From Delftia sp. PS-11 (lineage in GTDB: Bacteria > Pseudomonadota > Gammaproteobacteria > Burkholderiales > Burkholderiaceae_C), in the NCBI RefSeq assembly GCF_029870285.1, contig NZ_JACSYA010000045.1, positions 1-33,594 of the forward strand: a stretch of 33,594 bases of DNA, written 5' to 3'. A program made the translations under genes and the position numbers. The notes below the pieces were generated by a model that made no database searches, was not told the origin of the DNA, and worked only from the letters and a program-made list of their open reading frames with translations. Below, in pieces: positions 24,496-31,990 of the stretch. Each line of letters opens with the position of its first letter. Within the stretch, counting starts at the first letter, position 1.

Positions 24496-25361
24496 GCGCG
24501 GCGCGCAGGGCAGGGGCCCAGCCCCTGCAGGCGAAGATCGTGGCTGGAGGCCAGCCGCAATCCGCGGGCCTGCATGGCTGCGAGGAAATCGTGGTGCGCG
24601 GCCTCGAAGCCGGGCACGGGGCTCATGGCATCGTGCATCAGCACCATGCGCTGGGGCTGGCGCAGGTGCTGTGCCAGGTGCTCGACCGTGGAGCGCACGC
24701 AGTGGCTGCTGGCCTCGCCTGCGATGACCAGCACCTCGGCCTGCTGCAGCCGCGCGAGCAGCGCGGTGTCGAGCTGCGTGGCCGCATCGGCCGGGTCCGG
24801 CACCTCGGCCTGCAGCGCGCTGTAGTGCTCGGTCCAGGGATTGAGGCCCTTGAAGATATGGCGCACCGCGCGCTGGCGCTGGCGCTGCCAGTGCCCGCAG
24901 GCGGCCAGCACCTCGGCATGGATGCCATGGCCCCAGCTGCCGACCTCGCAATGCACGGGCCAGACCATGAGCGTGTAGCGGCTTTGCGCCTCCAGCGCAT
25001 CGAGATAGTCCAGCGTCCTGGCCATCGCCCCGGCGCTGCGGGGCAGGAACTCTGCGGCGCGCACCTGGGCGGCCGTGATGGCCGTGAAAGGCGCCACGTC
25101 CTGGCCATCGCCGCGTTGCCAGAAGGCTGGATGGGCAATGTCGTAGCGCTGGTGCGAATCCAGCGTCACCGTGATGGCGTCAAGCCATTCGCCTTCGCGC
25201 CGTATCCACTGTGCCAGCCGCTGCATGTCGGCATGGGCGCCGGCCACGGGCAGGCTGGGGCGCAGCGTACCGGCCACCGGATGGCTCGGGCACCAATCCT
25301 CTGGAAGATCGCAGAAGTCGTTCTGGGGGTCGATGACCAGCAGCTGGATAAGGGCAGTCAT
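24492..25361 (-). CDS. pncA: Cysteine hydrolase, nicotinamidase-like
   Basis: A 289-residue member of the isochorismatase/nicotinamidase fold. The catalytic triad is visible as D11 (VIDPQNDF), K171 (HIFKG) and C221 (GEASSHCV), and the metal ligands of nicotinamidases as D68, H70 and H77 in [16 protein letters not shown]. It is longer than E. coli PncA (213 residues). Because it overlaps pncB by four bases and the next gene is nadM, nicotinamide deamidation to nicotinate is the likely reaction. The family also includes other amidases, so the symbol rests mainly on context. Confidence 0.82.
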   Translation of the reverse strand: MTALIQLLVIDPQNDFCDLPEDWCPSHPVAGTLRPSLPVAGAHADMQRLAQWIRREGEWLDAITVTLDSHQRYDIAHPAFWQRGDGQDVAPFTAITAAQVRAAEFLPRSAGAMARTLDYLDALEAQSRYTLMVWPVHCEVGSWGHGIHAEVLAACGHWQRQRQRAVRHIFKGLNPWTEHYSALQAEVPDPADAATQLDTALLARLQQAEVLVIAGEASSHCVRSTVEHLAQHLRQPQRMVLMHDAMSPVPGFEAAHHDFLAAMQARGLRLASSHDLRLQGLGPCPARRA

Positions 25362-25473
25362 GGCTTGGGCGCTGTGCGTCGGAAGGTGAGTGAAAACGCG
25401 GACCAGGGCCCCAGTGTAGTGAGCCGTTGCCGTGCGCTGGCATCAGAGGCTTCGCGCAAGGACGGGCGGGTGG

Positions 25474-25508
25474 AAAAAAGCCCCATGTGGCGCAGGGCCT
25501 CATGGGGC
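25474..25508 (-). terminator. Rho-independent terminator after metK
   Basis: On the minus strand GCCCCATG (25501-25508) pairs with CATGGGGC (25480-25487) in a perfect 8-bp stem around a 13-base loop, followed at once by six T residues (25474-25479). It lies 22 bases beyond the metK stop codon and should separate metK from the pncA operon. Confidence 0.9.
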
Positions 25509-25530
25509 ATCGGCAGAGGCAGGGCGCTGG

Positions 25531-26712
25531 TTACAGGCCTGCTGCCGCGCGCAGTGCGGCGGCCTTGTCGGTACGCTCCCAGGTGAACTCGGGCTCTTCG
25601 CGGCCGAAGTGGCCGTAGGCCGCCGTCTTGCTGTAAATGGGGCGCAGCAGGTCCAGCATCTGGATGATGCCCTTGGGGCGCAGGTCGAAGTGCGCGGCCA
25701 CCAGCTTGGCGATCTCGGCGTCGGGAATGACGCCCGTGCCTTCGGTGTAGACCGTGATGTTCATCGGACGGGCCACGCCAATGGCGTAGGCCACCTGGAT
25801 CTGGCACTGGCGCGCCAGGCCGGCAGCCACGATGTTCTTGGCCACATAGCGGGCAGCGTAGGCGGCGCTGCGGTCCACCTTCGTCGGGTCCTTGCCGCTG
25901 AAGGCGCCGCCGCCATGCGGGCAGGCGCCGCCGTAGGTGTCCACGATGATCTTGCGGCCGGTCAGGCCGCAGTCGCCCTGGGGCCCGCCCACGACGAAGC
26001 GGCCCGTGGGGTTGATCAGGTACTTGGTGTCCTGCAGCCACTCGGCAGGCAGCACGGGCTTGATGATTTCCTCGATGACGGCCTCGGTGAAGCTGGCCTT
26101 CATCTTCGTGGCTGTCTCGGACTGGTCGGGGCTGTGCTGGGTGGACAGCACCACGGTATCGATGCTGTGCGGGCGGCCGTCCACATAGCGCATGGTCACC
26201 TGGCTCTTGGCGTCGGGGCGCAGGAAGGGCAGCCGGCCATCCTTGCGCAGCTGCGCCTGGCGCTCCACGAGGCGGTGCGCGTAGTAGATGGGCGCGGGCA
26301 TCAGCTCGGGCGTCTCGTCGCAGGCGTAGCCGAACATCAGGCCCTGGTCGCCGGCGCCTGTGTTGAGCTCGTCGTCGCTGGCCTTGTCCACGCCCTGGGC
26401 GATGTCCTGGCTCTGCTTGTCATAGGCCACGAGCACGGCGCAGCCCTTGTAGTCGATGCCGTATTCGGTGTTGTCGTAGCCGATGCGCTTGATGGTGTCG
26501 CGCGCCACCTGGATGTAGTCCACATTGGCACCCGTGGTGATTTCGCCGGCCAAAACCACCAGGCCGGTGTTGGTCAGCGTCTCTGCTGCCACGCGGCTGT
26601 ACGGGTCTTGGGCGAAAATGGCGTCCAGGATCGCGTCAGAGATCTGGTCGGCCACCTTGTCCGGATGCCCTTCGGAGACGGATTCCGAGGTGAAAAGAAA
26701 GTCGTTCGCCAT
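25531..26712 (-). CDS. metK: S-adenosylmethionine synthase
   Basis: A 393-residue methionine adenosyltransferase, making SAM from ATP and methionine. Signatures are [13 protein letters not shown] at the N-terminus, [12 protein letters not shown] (residues about 121-132), [19 protein letters not shown] (about 265-283) and a normal C-terminus. CAAGGAG lies nine bases before the ATG at 26712. It is divergent from the acyltransferase genes, with a strong terminator downstream. Length and motifs are all standard. Confidence 0.97.
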   Translation of the reverse strand: MANDFLFTSESVSEGHPDKVADQISDAILDAIFAQDPYSRVAAETLTNTGLVVLAGEITTGANVDYIQVARDTIKRIGYDNTEYGIDYKGCAVLVAYDKQSQDIAQGVDKASDDELNTGAGDQGLMFGYACDETPELMPAPIYYAHRLVERQAQLRKDGRLPFLRPDAKSQVTMRYVDGRPHSIDTVVLSTQHSPDQSETATKMKASFTEAVIEEIIKPVLPAEWLQDTKYLINPTGRFVVGGPQGDCGLTGRKIIVDTYGGACPHGGGAFSGKDPTKVDRSAAYAARYVAKNIVAAGLARQCQIQVAYAIGVARPMNITVYTEGTGVIPDAEIAKLVAAHFDLRPKGIIQMLDLLRPIYSKTAAYGHFGREEPEFTWERTDKAAALRAAAGL

Positions 26713-26844
26713 GTGAATAAACTCCTTGGTTTCAGCTTTTTGTGGGCGCTGCCCAAGCTCTGGAGCTCTGGCGAACGCTTTAGCAGAAATTTTTTAATGT
26801 CGCTCTGCAAGTTGCTCAGTTAACTCAGCGACCCCCACATTTTA
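26713..26844. promoter_or_regulatory. Divergent metK/lpxL leader region
   Basis: A 132-base gap holds the promoters of metK (leftward) and the acyltransferase pair (rightward). In the metK leader two small hairpins are adjacent: TGGGC-GCT-GCCCA (26743-26755) and AGCTC-TG-GAGCT (26756-26767). An AT-rich tract lies near 26785-26800. I could not match the leader to any SAM riboswitch class by eye. Confidence 0.35.
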
Positions 26845-27696
26845 ATGCCTTCCCTGTTCCGACTCTTCGCTGCACTGCCTTTGGGGCTATTGCATGGACT
26901 TGGCGCGCTCATGGGCTGGGTGGCATTCGCAGCCTCTGCCACCTACCGGCGCCGCTTTCTGGACAATGCCCGACAGGCGGGCTACGGCTTTGGCGCCGTT
27001 GCGGCGGCCGTTGGCCATGCGGGCCGCATGGTGGCGGAGCTGCCACGCATGTGGCTGGGTGCGCCGCCACGCTGCGAAATGCATAACGAGGAATGCGTGC
27101 TGCGCGCCTATGCGGCCGGGCGCGGCCTGGTCTTTCTGACGCCGCACCTGGGCTGCTTCGAGCTGTCGGTGCAGCATGCGGCGCGGCAGTGGTCGGCCGA
27201 GCATGGCGACATCACCGTCCTGTACCGGCCCGCGCGCCAGCCCTGGCTGGCCCAGGTCATGGAGACCGCGCGTAACCGGCCCGGCGTGCAGGCCGTGCCG
27301 ACCACGCTGGCCGGCGTGCGCCAGATGATCAAGGCCCTGCGCCGGGGCGCCGCCGTGGGCCTTTTGCCCGACCAGGTGCCGCCCGAGGGGCAGGGCGTCT
27401 GGTCGGACTTTTTCGGCCGCCAGGCCTATACCATGACGCTGGCTGCGCGGCTGGCATTGCAGACCGGCGCCACCGTGATAGTTGCCCGATGTGAGCGCTT
27501 GCCCTGGGGGCGAGGCTATGCGCTGTATCTTGAGGAGTTGTCCGTGCCCTTGTCCGAGAACCTGGAAGCTGCGGTGCAGCAGATCAACGAAGCGATGGAG
27601 CGCACCATCCGCCAATGCCCGCAGCAATACCTGTGGGGCTATGCGCGCTACAAGCAGCCGCGCCGCGAAGCGCCTGCCGCCGGGGGTGATGCATGA
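26845..27696 (+). CDS. LpxL/HtrB-type lysophospholipid/lipid A acyltransferase, first copy
   Basis: A 283-residue acyltransferase of the LpxL/LpxM (HtrB) superfamily. It has an N-terminal hydrophobic anchor (residues about 1-30), the catalytic HX4E motif as H101-L-G-C-F-E106, GLLPDQVPP near 173-181, and the closing QYLWGYARYK. It transfers a secondary acyl chain from acyl-ACP to lipid A precursors at the inner membrane. It overlaps the second acyltransferase by four bases (ATGA), so the pair is coupled. Which acyl position each handles is not readable. Symbol left open because of the two copies. Confidence 0.88.
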   Translation: MPSLFRLFAALPLGLLHGLGALMGWVAFAASATYRRRFLDNARQAGYGFGAVAAAVGHAGRMVAELPRMWLGAPPRCEMHNEECVLRAYAAGRGLVFLTPHLGCFELSVQHAARQWSAEHGDITVLYRPARQPWLAQVMETARNRPGVQAVPTTLAGVRQMIKALRRGAAVGLLPDQVPPEGQGVWSDFFGRQAYTMTLAARLALQTGATVIVARCERLPWGRGYALYLEELSVPLSENLEAAVQQINEAMERTIRQCPQQYLWGYARYKQPRREAPAAGGDA

Positions 27697-28559
27697 GCGG
27701 GCGTTTTGGCGTATGGCTGATGCGGTCGCTGGCCTGGATGCCGCTGCCCTGGCTGCGCGGCCTGGGCGCCTTTCTGGGCCGTGTGCTGTTCGTGCTGGCG
27801 GCGCCGCGCCGCAAGGTGACGCTGCGCAATCTGCAGCTGTGCTTTCCCGAACTGACCGAGGCGCAGCGCACGGACCTGGCCCGGCGCAACTTCATCGCCT
27901 TTTGCCAGACCTGGCTGGACCGCAGCTGGCTGTGGTCCGCCCCGCGCGAGGTGGTGGCCGGGCGCGTGAAGCTGCAGGGCGCGGTGCATGAGCTCGACGG
28001 CGACACGCCGACCATCCTTTTTGCGCCGCATTTCTACAGCATGGATGCGGGCGGGCTGGCGCTGCCGCTGCACACGGCGCGGCCCTTCACCTCCATTTTT
28101 TCCACCCACCCCGATCCTGCCGTCGATGCCTGGTTCATGGCCGGGCGCCAGCGCTTCGGCGACGTGCGCATGCTCAACCGCGCCGACGGGGTCAAGCCCA
28201 TCATCTCCAACCTGCGCAAGGGCGGGCTGCTGTATCTGCTGCCCGACATGGATTTCGGCCGTAATGACTCGGTCTTCGTGCCCTTCTTCGGCGTGAATGC
28301 GGCCACCATTCCCTCGCTGTCGCGCTTTGCCCGGCTGGGGCGCGCCAAGGTGCTGGGCATGTACACGCGCATGACACCCACAGGCTACGTGGCCGAGATC
28401 ACGGCGGCCTGGGCGGACTTTCCCACCGAGGACGCCGAGGCCGACACGGCGCGCATGAACCGCGAGCTGGAGGCGGCCATCCGCACCATGCCCGAACAGT
28501 ACTACTGGGTGCACCGGCGCTTCAAGACCCGGCCCGAGGGCGAGCCCTCGGTCTACTGA
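27693..28559 (+). CDS. LpxL/HtrB-type lipid A acyltransferase, second copy (HX4D variant)
   Basis: A 288-residue paralogue of the preceding protein with a membrane anchor at about 8-36, RNLQLCFPELTEAQR (the LpxL-type helix), and YLLPDMDFG plus QYYWVHRRFKTRP at the C-terminus. The catalytic motif is H113-F-Y-S-M-D118, with Asp in place of the usual Glu; I recall similar HX4D forms in other betaproteobacterial LpxL proteins, so it is probably active. The start overlaps the first copy. The 3' end overlaps the convergent hydrolase gene by seven bases. Confidence 0.88.
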   Translation: MSGRFGVWLMRSLAWMPLPWLRGLGAFLGRVLFVLAAPRRKVTLRNLQLCFPELTEAQRTDLARRNFIAFCQTWLDRSWLWSAPREVVAGRVKLQGAVHELDGDTPTILFAPHFYSMDAGGLALPLHTARPFTSIFSTHPDPAVDAWFMAGRQRFGDVRMLNRADGVKPIISNLRKGGLLYLLPDMDFGRNDSVFVPFFGVNAATIPSLSRFARLGRAKVLGMYTRMTPTGYVAEITAAWADFPTEDAEADTARMNRELEAAIRTMPEQYYWVHRRFKTRPEGEPSVY

Positions 28560-29464
28560 ACAGGCTGCGCCAGAAATCCCGACAGGGCGCTGCGCACCGC
28601 CTCGGGCTGCTCATGCACCACCCAGTGCGACGTGCCTGCCAGGTGCCGCACTGTGAGCCGGGGCACCCACTGCGCCAGCCCTTCGACCAGGGCCGGCTGC
28701 AGCGCCGGATCGCTGTCACCCCACAGCACAAGGGTGGGCACCTCGATCTCCAGCATCTCGGGGGGCAGCGCCAGATCGCGCAATGCAGCGGCCGAGGCCG
28801 GATCATCGGGCAGGGGCGGCACCAGCGGGCTGGCGCCATAGTAGTGGCATGCGCCATGCACGCCCAGGTCCCAGTGGCTGCGGTAGCGCTGCTGCAGCGC
28901 CGGCGTGAGCCAGTCGGGCAAGGCGCTCTCGGGCGTGCGGAAAAAGCCCAGCATGCGCTGCCAGCCGTTGTCGGCCAGCAGGGCTGGCGCATCGGGGCGG
29001 CGCAGGAAATGCATGTACTGGCTGGCGGCCTGCTGCACGGGGTTGTGCTGCAGCTCGCGCAGGAATGCGCCCGGATGCGGGGCGTTGAGGATCATGAGCC
29101 GCTGCATCAGTCCCGGATGGCGGTTGGCCAGCCCCCAGGCCAGTGCGCCGCCCCAGTCGTGGGCGACCACGCAGGCAGCGGGCTGGCCGGGACTCTCGAT
29201 GGCTATCAGTGCGGCCAGATCCTGCAGCAGGTGCTTGGCCCGGTAGTGCTCGACGCCGGCCGGCTGGCTGGAGTGGCCGAAGCCGCGCAGGTCCGGCGCC
29301 ACGCAGCGCCATCGTGTCCCGAAGTGCTCCAGCATGTCTTCCCAGATGAAGCTGCCTTCCGGGAAGCCGTGCAGAAACAGCAGCAGCGGCTGGCCGGGTT
29401 CGCCGCTGACGCGGCAGTGCAGGCGGATGCCGTGGGGCAGTTCGTGGATGCAGGTGGTCACCAT
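28553..29464 (-). CDS. Alpha/beta hydrolase, epoxide hydrolase-like
   Basis: A 303-residue alpha/beta hydrolase. The oxyanion motif HGFPEG is at 32-37, the nucleophile elbow AHDWGG makes D103 the likely nucleophile, LWGDSDPAL carries the acid near 250, and H280 in TSHWV is the base. An Asp nucleophile with HGFPE fits epoxide hydrolases or haloacetate dehalogenases, not serine esterases. Two cap-domain Tyr candidates are in YMHF and HYYGAS. The substrate is unknown. It lies 46 bases after engB on the same strand and convergent with the acyltransferases. Confidence 0.87.
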   Translation of the reverse strand: MVTTCIHELPHGIRLHCRVSGEPGQPLLLFLHGFPEGSFIWEDMLEHFGTRWRCVAPDLRGFGHSSQPAGVEHYRAKHLLQDLAALIAIESPGQPAACVVAHDWGGALAWGLANRHPGLMQRLMILNAPHPGAFLRELQHNPVQQAASQYMHFLRRPDAPALLADNGWQRMLGFFRTPESALPDWLTPALQQRYRSHWDLGVHGACHYYGASPLVPPLPDDPASAAALRDLALPPEMLEIEVPTLVLWGDSDPALQPALVEGLAQWVPRLTVRHLAGTSHWVVHEQPEAVRSALSGFLAQPVQ

Positions 29465-29510
29465 GTTTGCGCTCCTTGCGGGGCGCTGGCTACACGAGCG
29501 CCTCCAGGCG

Positions 29511-30314
29511 CTAATCTTGGGGGCTGTCGGCCTGCACGGGCGTCACGGCGGCGACGCCAGGCGCCTCGGCCACGGCGGCTGCCGGCCGTGCCATCCCTTC
29601 GGGAACCCCGTTGGGTACTCCGTCGGGTATCCCGTTGGGTACCCCCTCGGGGTGGCACCAGTGCCACAGCAGCTGCGCCACCTCGTCCACGCCCTGCTTC
29701 TTGAGCGCGGAGAACATGCGTACCTCGCCGCCGCCCGCGTTCAGCCGCGTGATGGACAGCACCTTGGCCTGCTCGGCGCGCGTGAGCTTGTCGGCCTTGG
29801 TCAGCAGCACCAGGAACTTCAATCCTTGCTCGACGCGCGGACGCACGGCATCGAGCAGCGCCTCGTCCAGTTCGGTCAGGCCCAGGCGCGGGTCGCACAG
29901 CAGCACGATGGCCGACAGGCTTTCGCGGCTGACCAGATAGTTCAGCATCACGCGCTGCCAGCGCTGCTTGTCCGAGCGCGAGACTGCGGCATAGCCATAG
30001 CCGGGCAGATCGGCCAGCACGGCATCGGTCACGCCCTGCTTGCCCAGCGAGAACAGGTTGATGTGCTGCGTGCGGCCTGGCTTCTTGGAGGCGAAGGCCA
30101 GCTGCTTTTGCTGGGTCAGCGTGTTGATGCAGGTGGACTTGCCGGCATTGGAGCGGCCCACGAAGGCGATTTCGGGCACATCGACCTTGGGCAGATGGTG
30201 CAGCTGCGCGGCCGTGGTCAGAAAACGCGCCGTATGCATCCAGCCCATGGCCAGCTTGGGATCGATCAGGGAAGGGGTGTGGGCGGCATCGGCAGCCGGC
30301 GCGGCAGGATTCAT
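29511..30314 (-). CDS. engB: Ribosome biogenesis GTPase EngB/YsxC with repetitive C-terminal tail
   Basis: A 267-residue EngB (YihA/YsxC), a GTPase needed for assembly of the 50S subunit. It shows G1 GRSNAGKST, G3 DLPGYGYA, G4 TKADK and G5 SALKKQG, preceded by the family's ARFLTTAAQLHHLP. Usual family members are about 200-215 residues. This one has a 50-residue C-terminal extension starting with a GVPN/GIPD/GVPE tetrapeptide array encoded by a 12-bp tandem repeat, then Ala/Pro/Val-rich sequence. I prefer ATG 30314 (GAGATTGAG upstream) to the in-frame ATG 30356, which would add a non-conserved leader. Confidence 0.93.
   Translation of the reverse strand: MNPAAPAADAAHTPSLIDPKLAMGWMHTARFLTTAAQLHHLPKVDVPEIAFVGRSNAGKSTCINTLTQQKQLAFASKKPGRTQHINLFSLGKQGVTDAVLADLPGYGYAAVSRSDKQRWQRVMLNYLVSRESLSAIVLLCDPRLGLTELDEALLDAVRPRVEQGLKFLVLLTKADKLTRAEQAKVLSITRLNAGGGEVRMFSALKKQGVDEVAQLLWHWCHPEGVPNGIPDGVPNGVPEGMARPAAAVAEAPGVAAVTPVQADSPQD
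29592..29651 (-). repeat. In-frame 12-bp tandem repeat (five units) in the engB tail
   Basis: Five 12-base units of the pattern TAyCCCGTyGGG (plus-strand reading) occupy 29592-29651. The period is in frame and encodes (GVPN/GIPD/GVPN/GVPE) units on the minus strand. Units differ at several third positions, so the array is older or under protein-level constraint compared with the CobW repeat. Confidence 0.88.
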
Positions 30315-30401
30315 GGTGTGCTCAATCTCTCGGGGCCCCATTGTAGGTTCCGCCATGAACCGGCGTGTCCCGCAGGCTATCGGCTGCAGGCTGATGCGCC
30401 G

Positions 30402-31853
30402 CTAGACCTCCTCGCTCCAGCAAAAGCCGTCGCGCGCAATCAGCGCGCTGGCCGCAGCCGGTCCCCAGCTGCCGGCCGCATAGCCATGCGGCCCCCGGGA
30501 CTCGCTGCGCCAGTGCTGCAGTATGGGCTCCACCCAGCGCCAGGCCTGCTCCTGCTCGTCGCTGCGCACGAACAGGTTCAGCCGCCCGGCGATCACATCC
30601 AGCAGCAGGCGCTCGTAGGCGCCCACCCGCTGGGCGCCAAAGCGCTGGTCGAAGTCCAGATTCAGATGCGCCGGAGCCAGCGCTGGCTCGGCCCGCTGGG
30701 CGGCATCCTGGGCCAGCAGGTGCAGCTCCAGCCCGTCCTTGGGCTGCAGGTTGATGACCAGCCGGTTGGCGTCGGACAGCGCACAGCGGAAGATGGGGTG
30801 GGGCACGGGCCGGAAATTGACGACGATGCGCGCGTCCCGCCCGGCCAGGCGCTTGCCGGTGCGGATGTAGAACGGCACGCCGGCCCAGCGCCAGTTGCAG
30901 ATTTCGGTGCGCAGCGCCACGAAGGTTTCGGTCCGGCTGCCGGGGTCCACGCCCTTTTCCTGCAGATAGCCGGGCGCGGGCTGCCCCTGGGCTGTGCCCG
31001 CGCGGTACTGGCCGCGCACCACATGCTGGCCCAGGGTTTCGGCAGTCCAGGGCTTGAGCGACTGCAGCACCTTGAGCTTTTCGTCGCGGATGGCCTGCGA
31101 GCCGGCGTTGATGGGAGGCTCCATGCCGATGGCGCACAGCAACTGCAGCGCATGGTTTTGCACCATGTCGCGCAGCGCGCCGGTCTGGTCGTAGAAGGCG
31201 CCACGGCTTTCCACGCCCAATTCCTCGGCGATGGTGATCTGGATGTTGGCAATCGTTTCGCGCCGCCACAGGGGCTCGAACAAGGCGTTGCCGAAACGCA
31301 GCGCCAGCAGGTTCTGCACCGAGGGCTTGCCCAGGTAATGGTCGATGCGAAACACCTGCTCCTCGCGCAACACTGAGCGCAGGGCCGCGTTGATGGCCTG
31401 GTTGGAGGCCAGGTCATGGCCCAGCGGTTTTTCGAGCACCACGCGCGTGCGCGGGCCGTTGAGCCCCACGGCCGCGATCTGCTCGCAGACCGTGGTGAAC
31501 AGGCTGGGCGCCGTGGCCAGGTACATCACCACGGTGGCGGCATCTCGCTCGGCCAGCGCGTCAGCCAGGCGCTGGTAGTCGGCGGGACGTGACAGGTCCA
31601 TGCGCAGATAGTGCAGCAGGGACGCGAAGCGCGCGAACTCTTCGGCACTGGGGCGCTTGGACAGCTCCACGTTCTCGAAGCGGCTGTGGATGAGCGCGCG
31701 GTATCGCTCATCGCCCAGGTCGTCGCGGCCCACGCACAGGATGCGGCCGCCCTCGGGCAGGCTGCCGTGGCGGAACGCCTGGAACAGCGCGGGCATGAGC
31801 TTGCGCCATGCGAGGTCACCCGTGGCACCGAAAAGAACAAGGTCGAAGCCCAT
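30402..31853 (-). CDS. zwf: Glucose-6-phosphate 1-dehydrogenase
   Basis: A 483-residue G6PDH, oxidising glucose 6-phosphate to 6-phosphogluconolactone with NAD(P). The nucleotide-binding motif GATGDLAWRK is at residues 9-18, the substrate signature RIDHYLGK at 169-176, and the catalytic His is in MVQNHALQLL near 233. It feeds the Entner-Doudoroff or pentose phosphate route. CAGGAG lies seven bases before the ATG at 31853. It is divergent from pgi, the enzyme competing for or supplying the same substrate, across a 137-base gap with two palindromes. Confidence 0.96.
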   Translation of the reverse strand: MGFDLVLFGATGDLAWRKLMPALFQAFRHGSLPEGGRILCVGRDDLGDERYRALIHSRFENVELSKRPSAEEFARFASLLHYLRMDLSRPADYQRLADALAERDAATVVMYLATAPSLFTTVCEQIAAVGLNGPRTRVVLEKPLGHDLASNQAINAALRSVLREEQVFRIDHYLGKPSVQNLLALRFGNALFEPLWRRETIANIQITIAEELGVESRGAFYDQTGALRDMVQNHALQLLCAIGMEPPINAGSQAIRDEKLKVLQSLKPWTAETLGQHVVRGQYRAGTAQGQPAPGYLQEKGVDPGSRTETFVALRTEICNWRWAGVPFYIRTGKRLAGRDARIVVNFRPVPHPIFRCALSDANRLVINLQPKDGLELHLLAQDAAQRAEPALAPAHLNLDFDQRFGAQRVGAYERLLLDVIAGRLNLFVRSDEQEQAWRWVEPILQHWRSESRGPHGYAAGSWGPAAASALIARDGFCWSEEV

Positions 31854-31882
31854 GCTGTCTCCTGGGAGGTTTGTTTGTAAAT

Positions 31883-31897
31883 GGTAACTTGGTTACC
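31883..31897. promoter_or_regulatory. Palindrome GGTAAC-TTG-GTTACC upstream of zwf
   Basis: A perfect 6-bp inverted repeat with a 3-base centre lies 30 bases before the zwf start. Its symmetry fits an operator of a sugar-acid or hexose-phosphate regulator (RpiR or LacI type). The regulator gene is not in the window. Placement next to zwf suggests control of that gene. Confidence 0.55.
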
Positions 31898-31967
31898 TGA
31901 AAATGCCTGATTGCGGTAAATTATAGGCAAATGATGGAGATGAGCATTTCCTTCCTGAAGAAGGTTA

Positions 31968-31981
31968 TGTAATTAAATTAC
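31968..31981. promoter_or_regulatory. Candidate HexR-like operator just upstream of pgi
   Basis: The stretch TGTAATTAAATTAC contains the perfect 13-bp palindrome GTAATT-A-AATTAC (31969-31981). It closely matches the HexR consensus known from proteobacterial central carbon regulons (TGTAATwwwATTACa). HexR is an RpiR-family repressor that releases DNA on binding 2-keto-3-deoxy-6-phosphogluconate and commonly controls zwf and related genes. The site ends only nine bases before the pgi start codon, where a Shine-Dalgarno sequence would be expected. The assignment rests on the motif only. Confidence 0.6.
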
Positions 31982-31990
31982 TTTTTCTGT

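Noticed and set aside
26713..26844. SAM or SAH riboswitch in the metK leader
   Set aside because: The conserved cores of the classes I know could not be found; only short isolated hairpins are present.
29334..31376. 680-codon plus-strand open frame across engB and zwf
   Set aside because: Crosses two unrelated well-supported genes and has the typical composition of an antisense frame.
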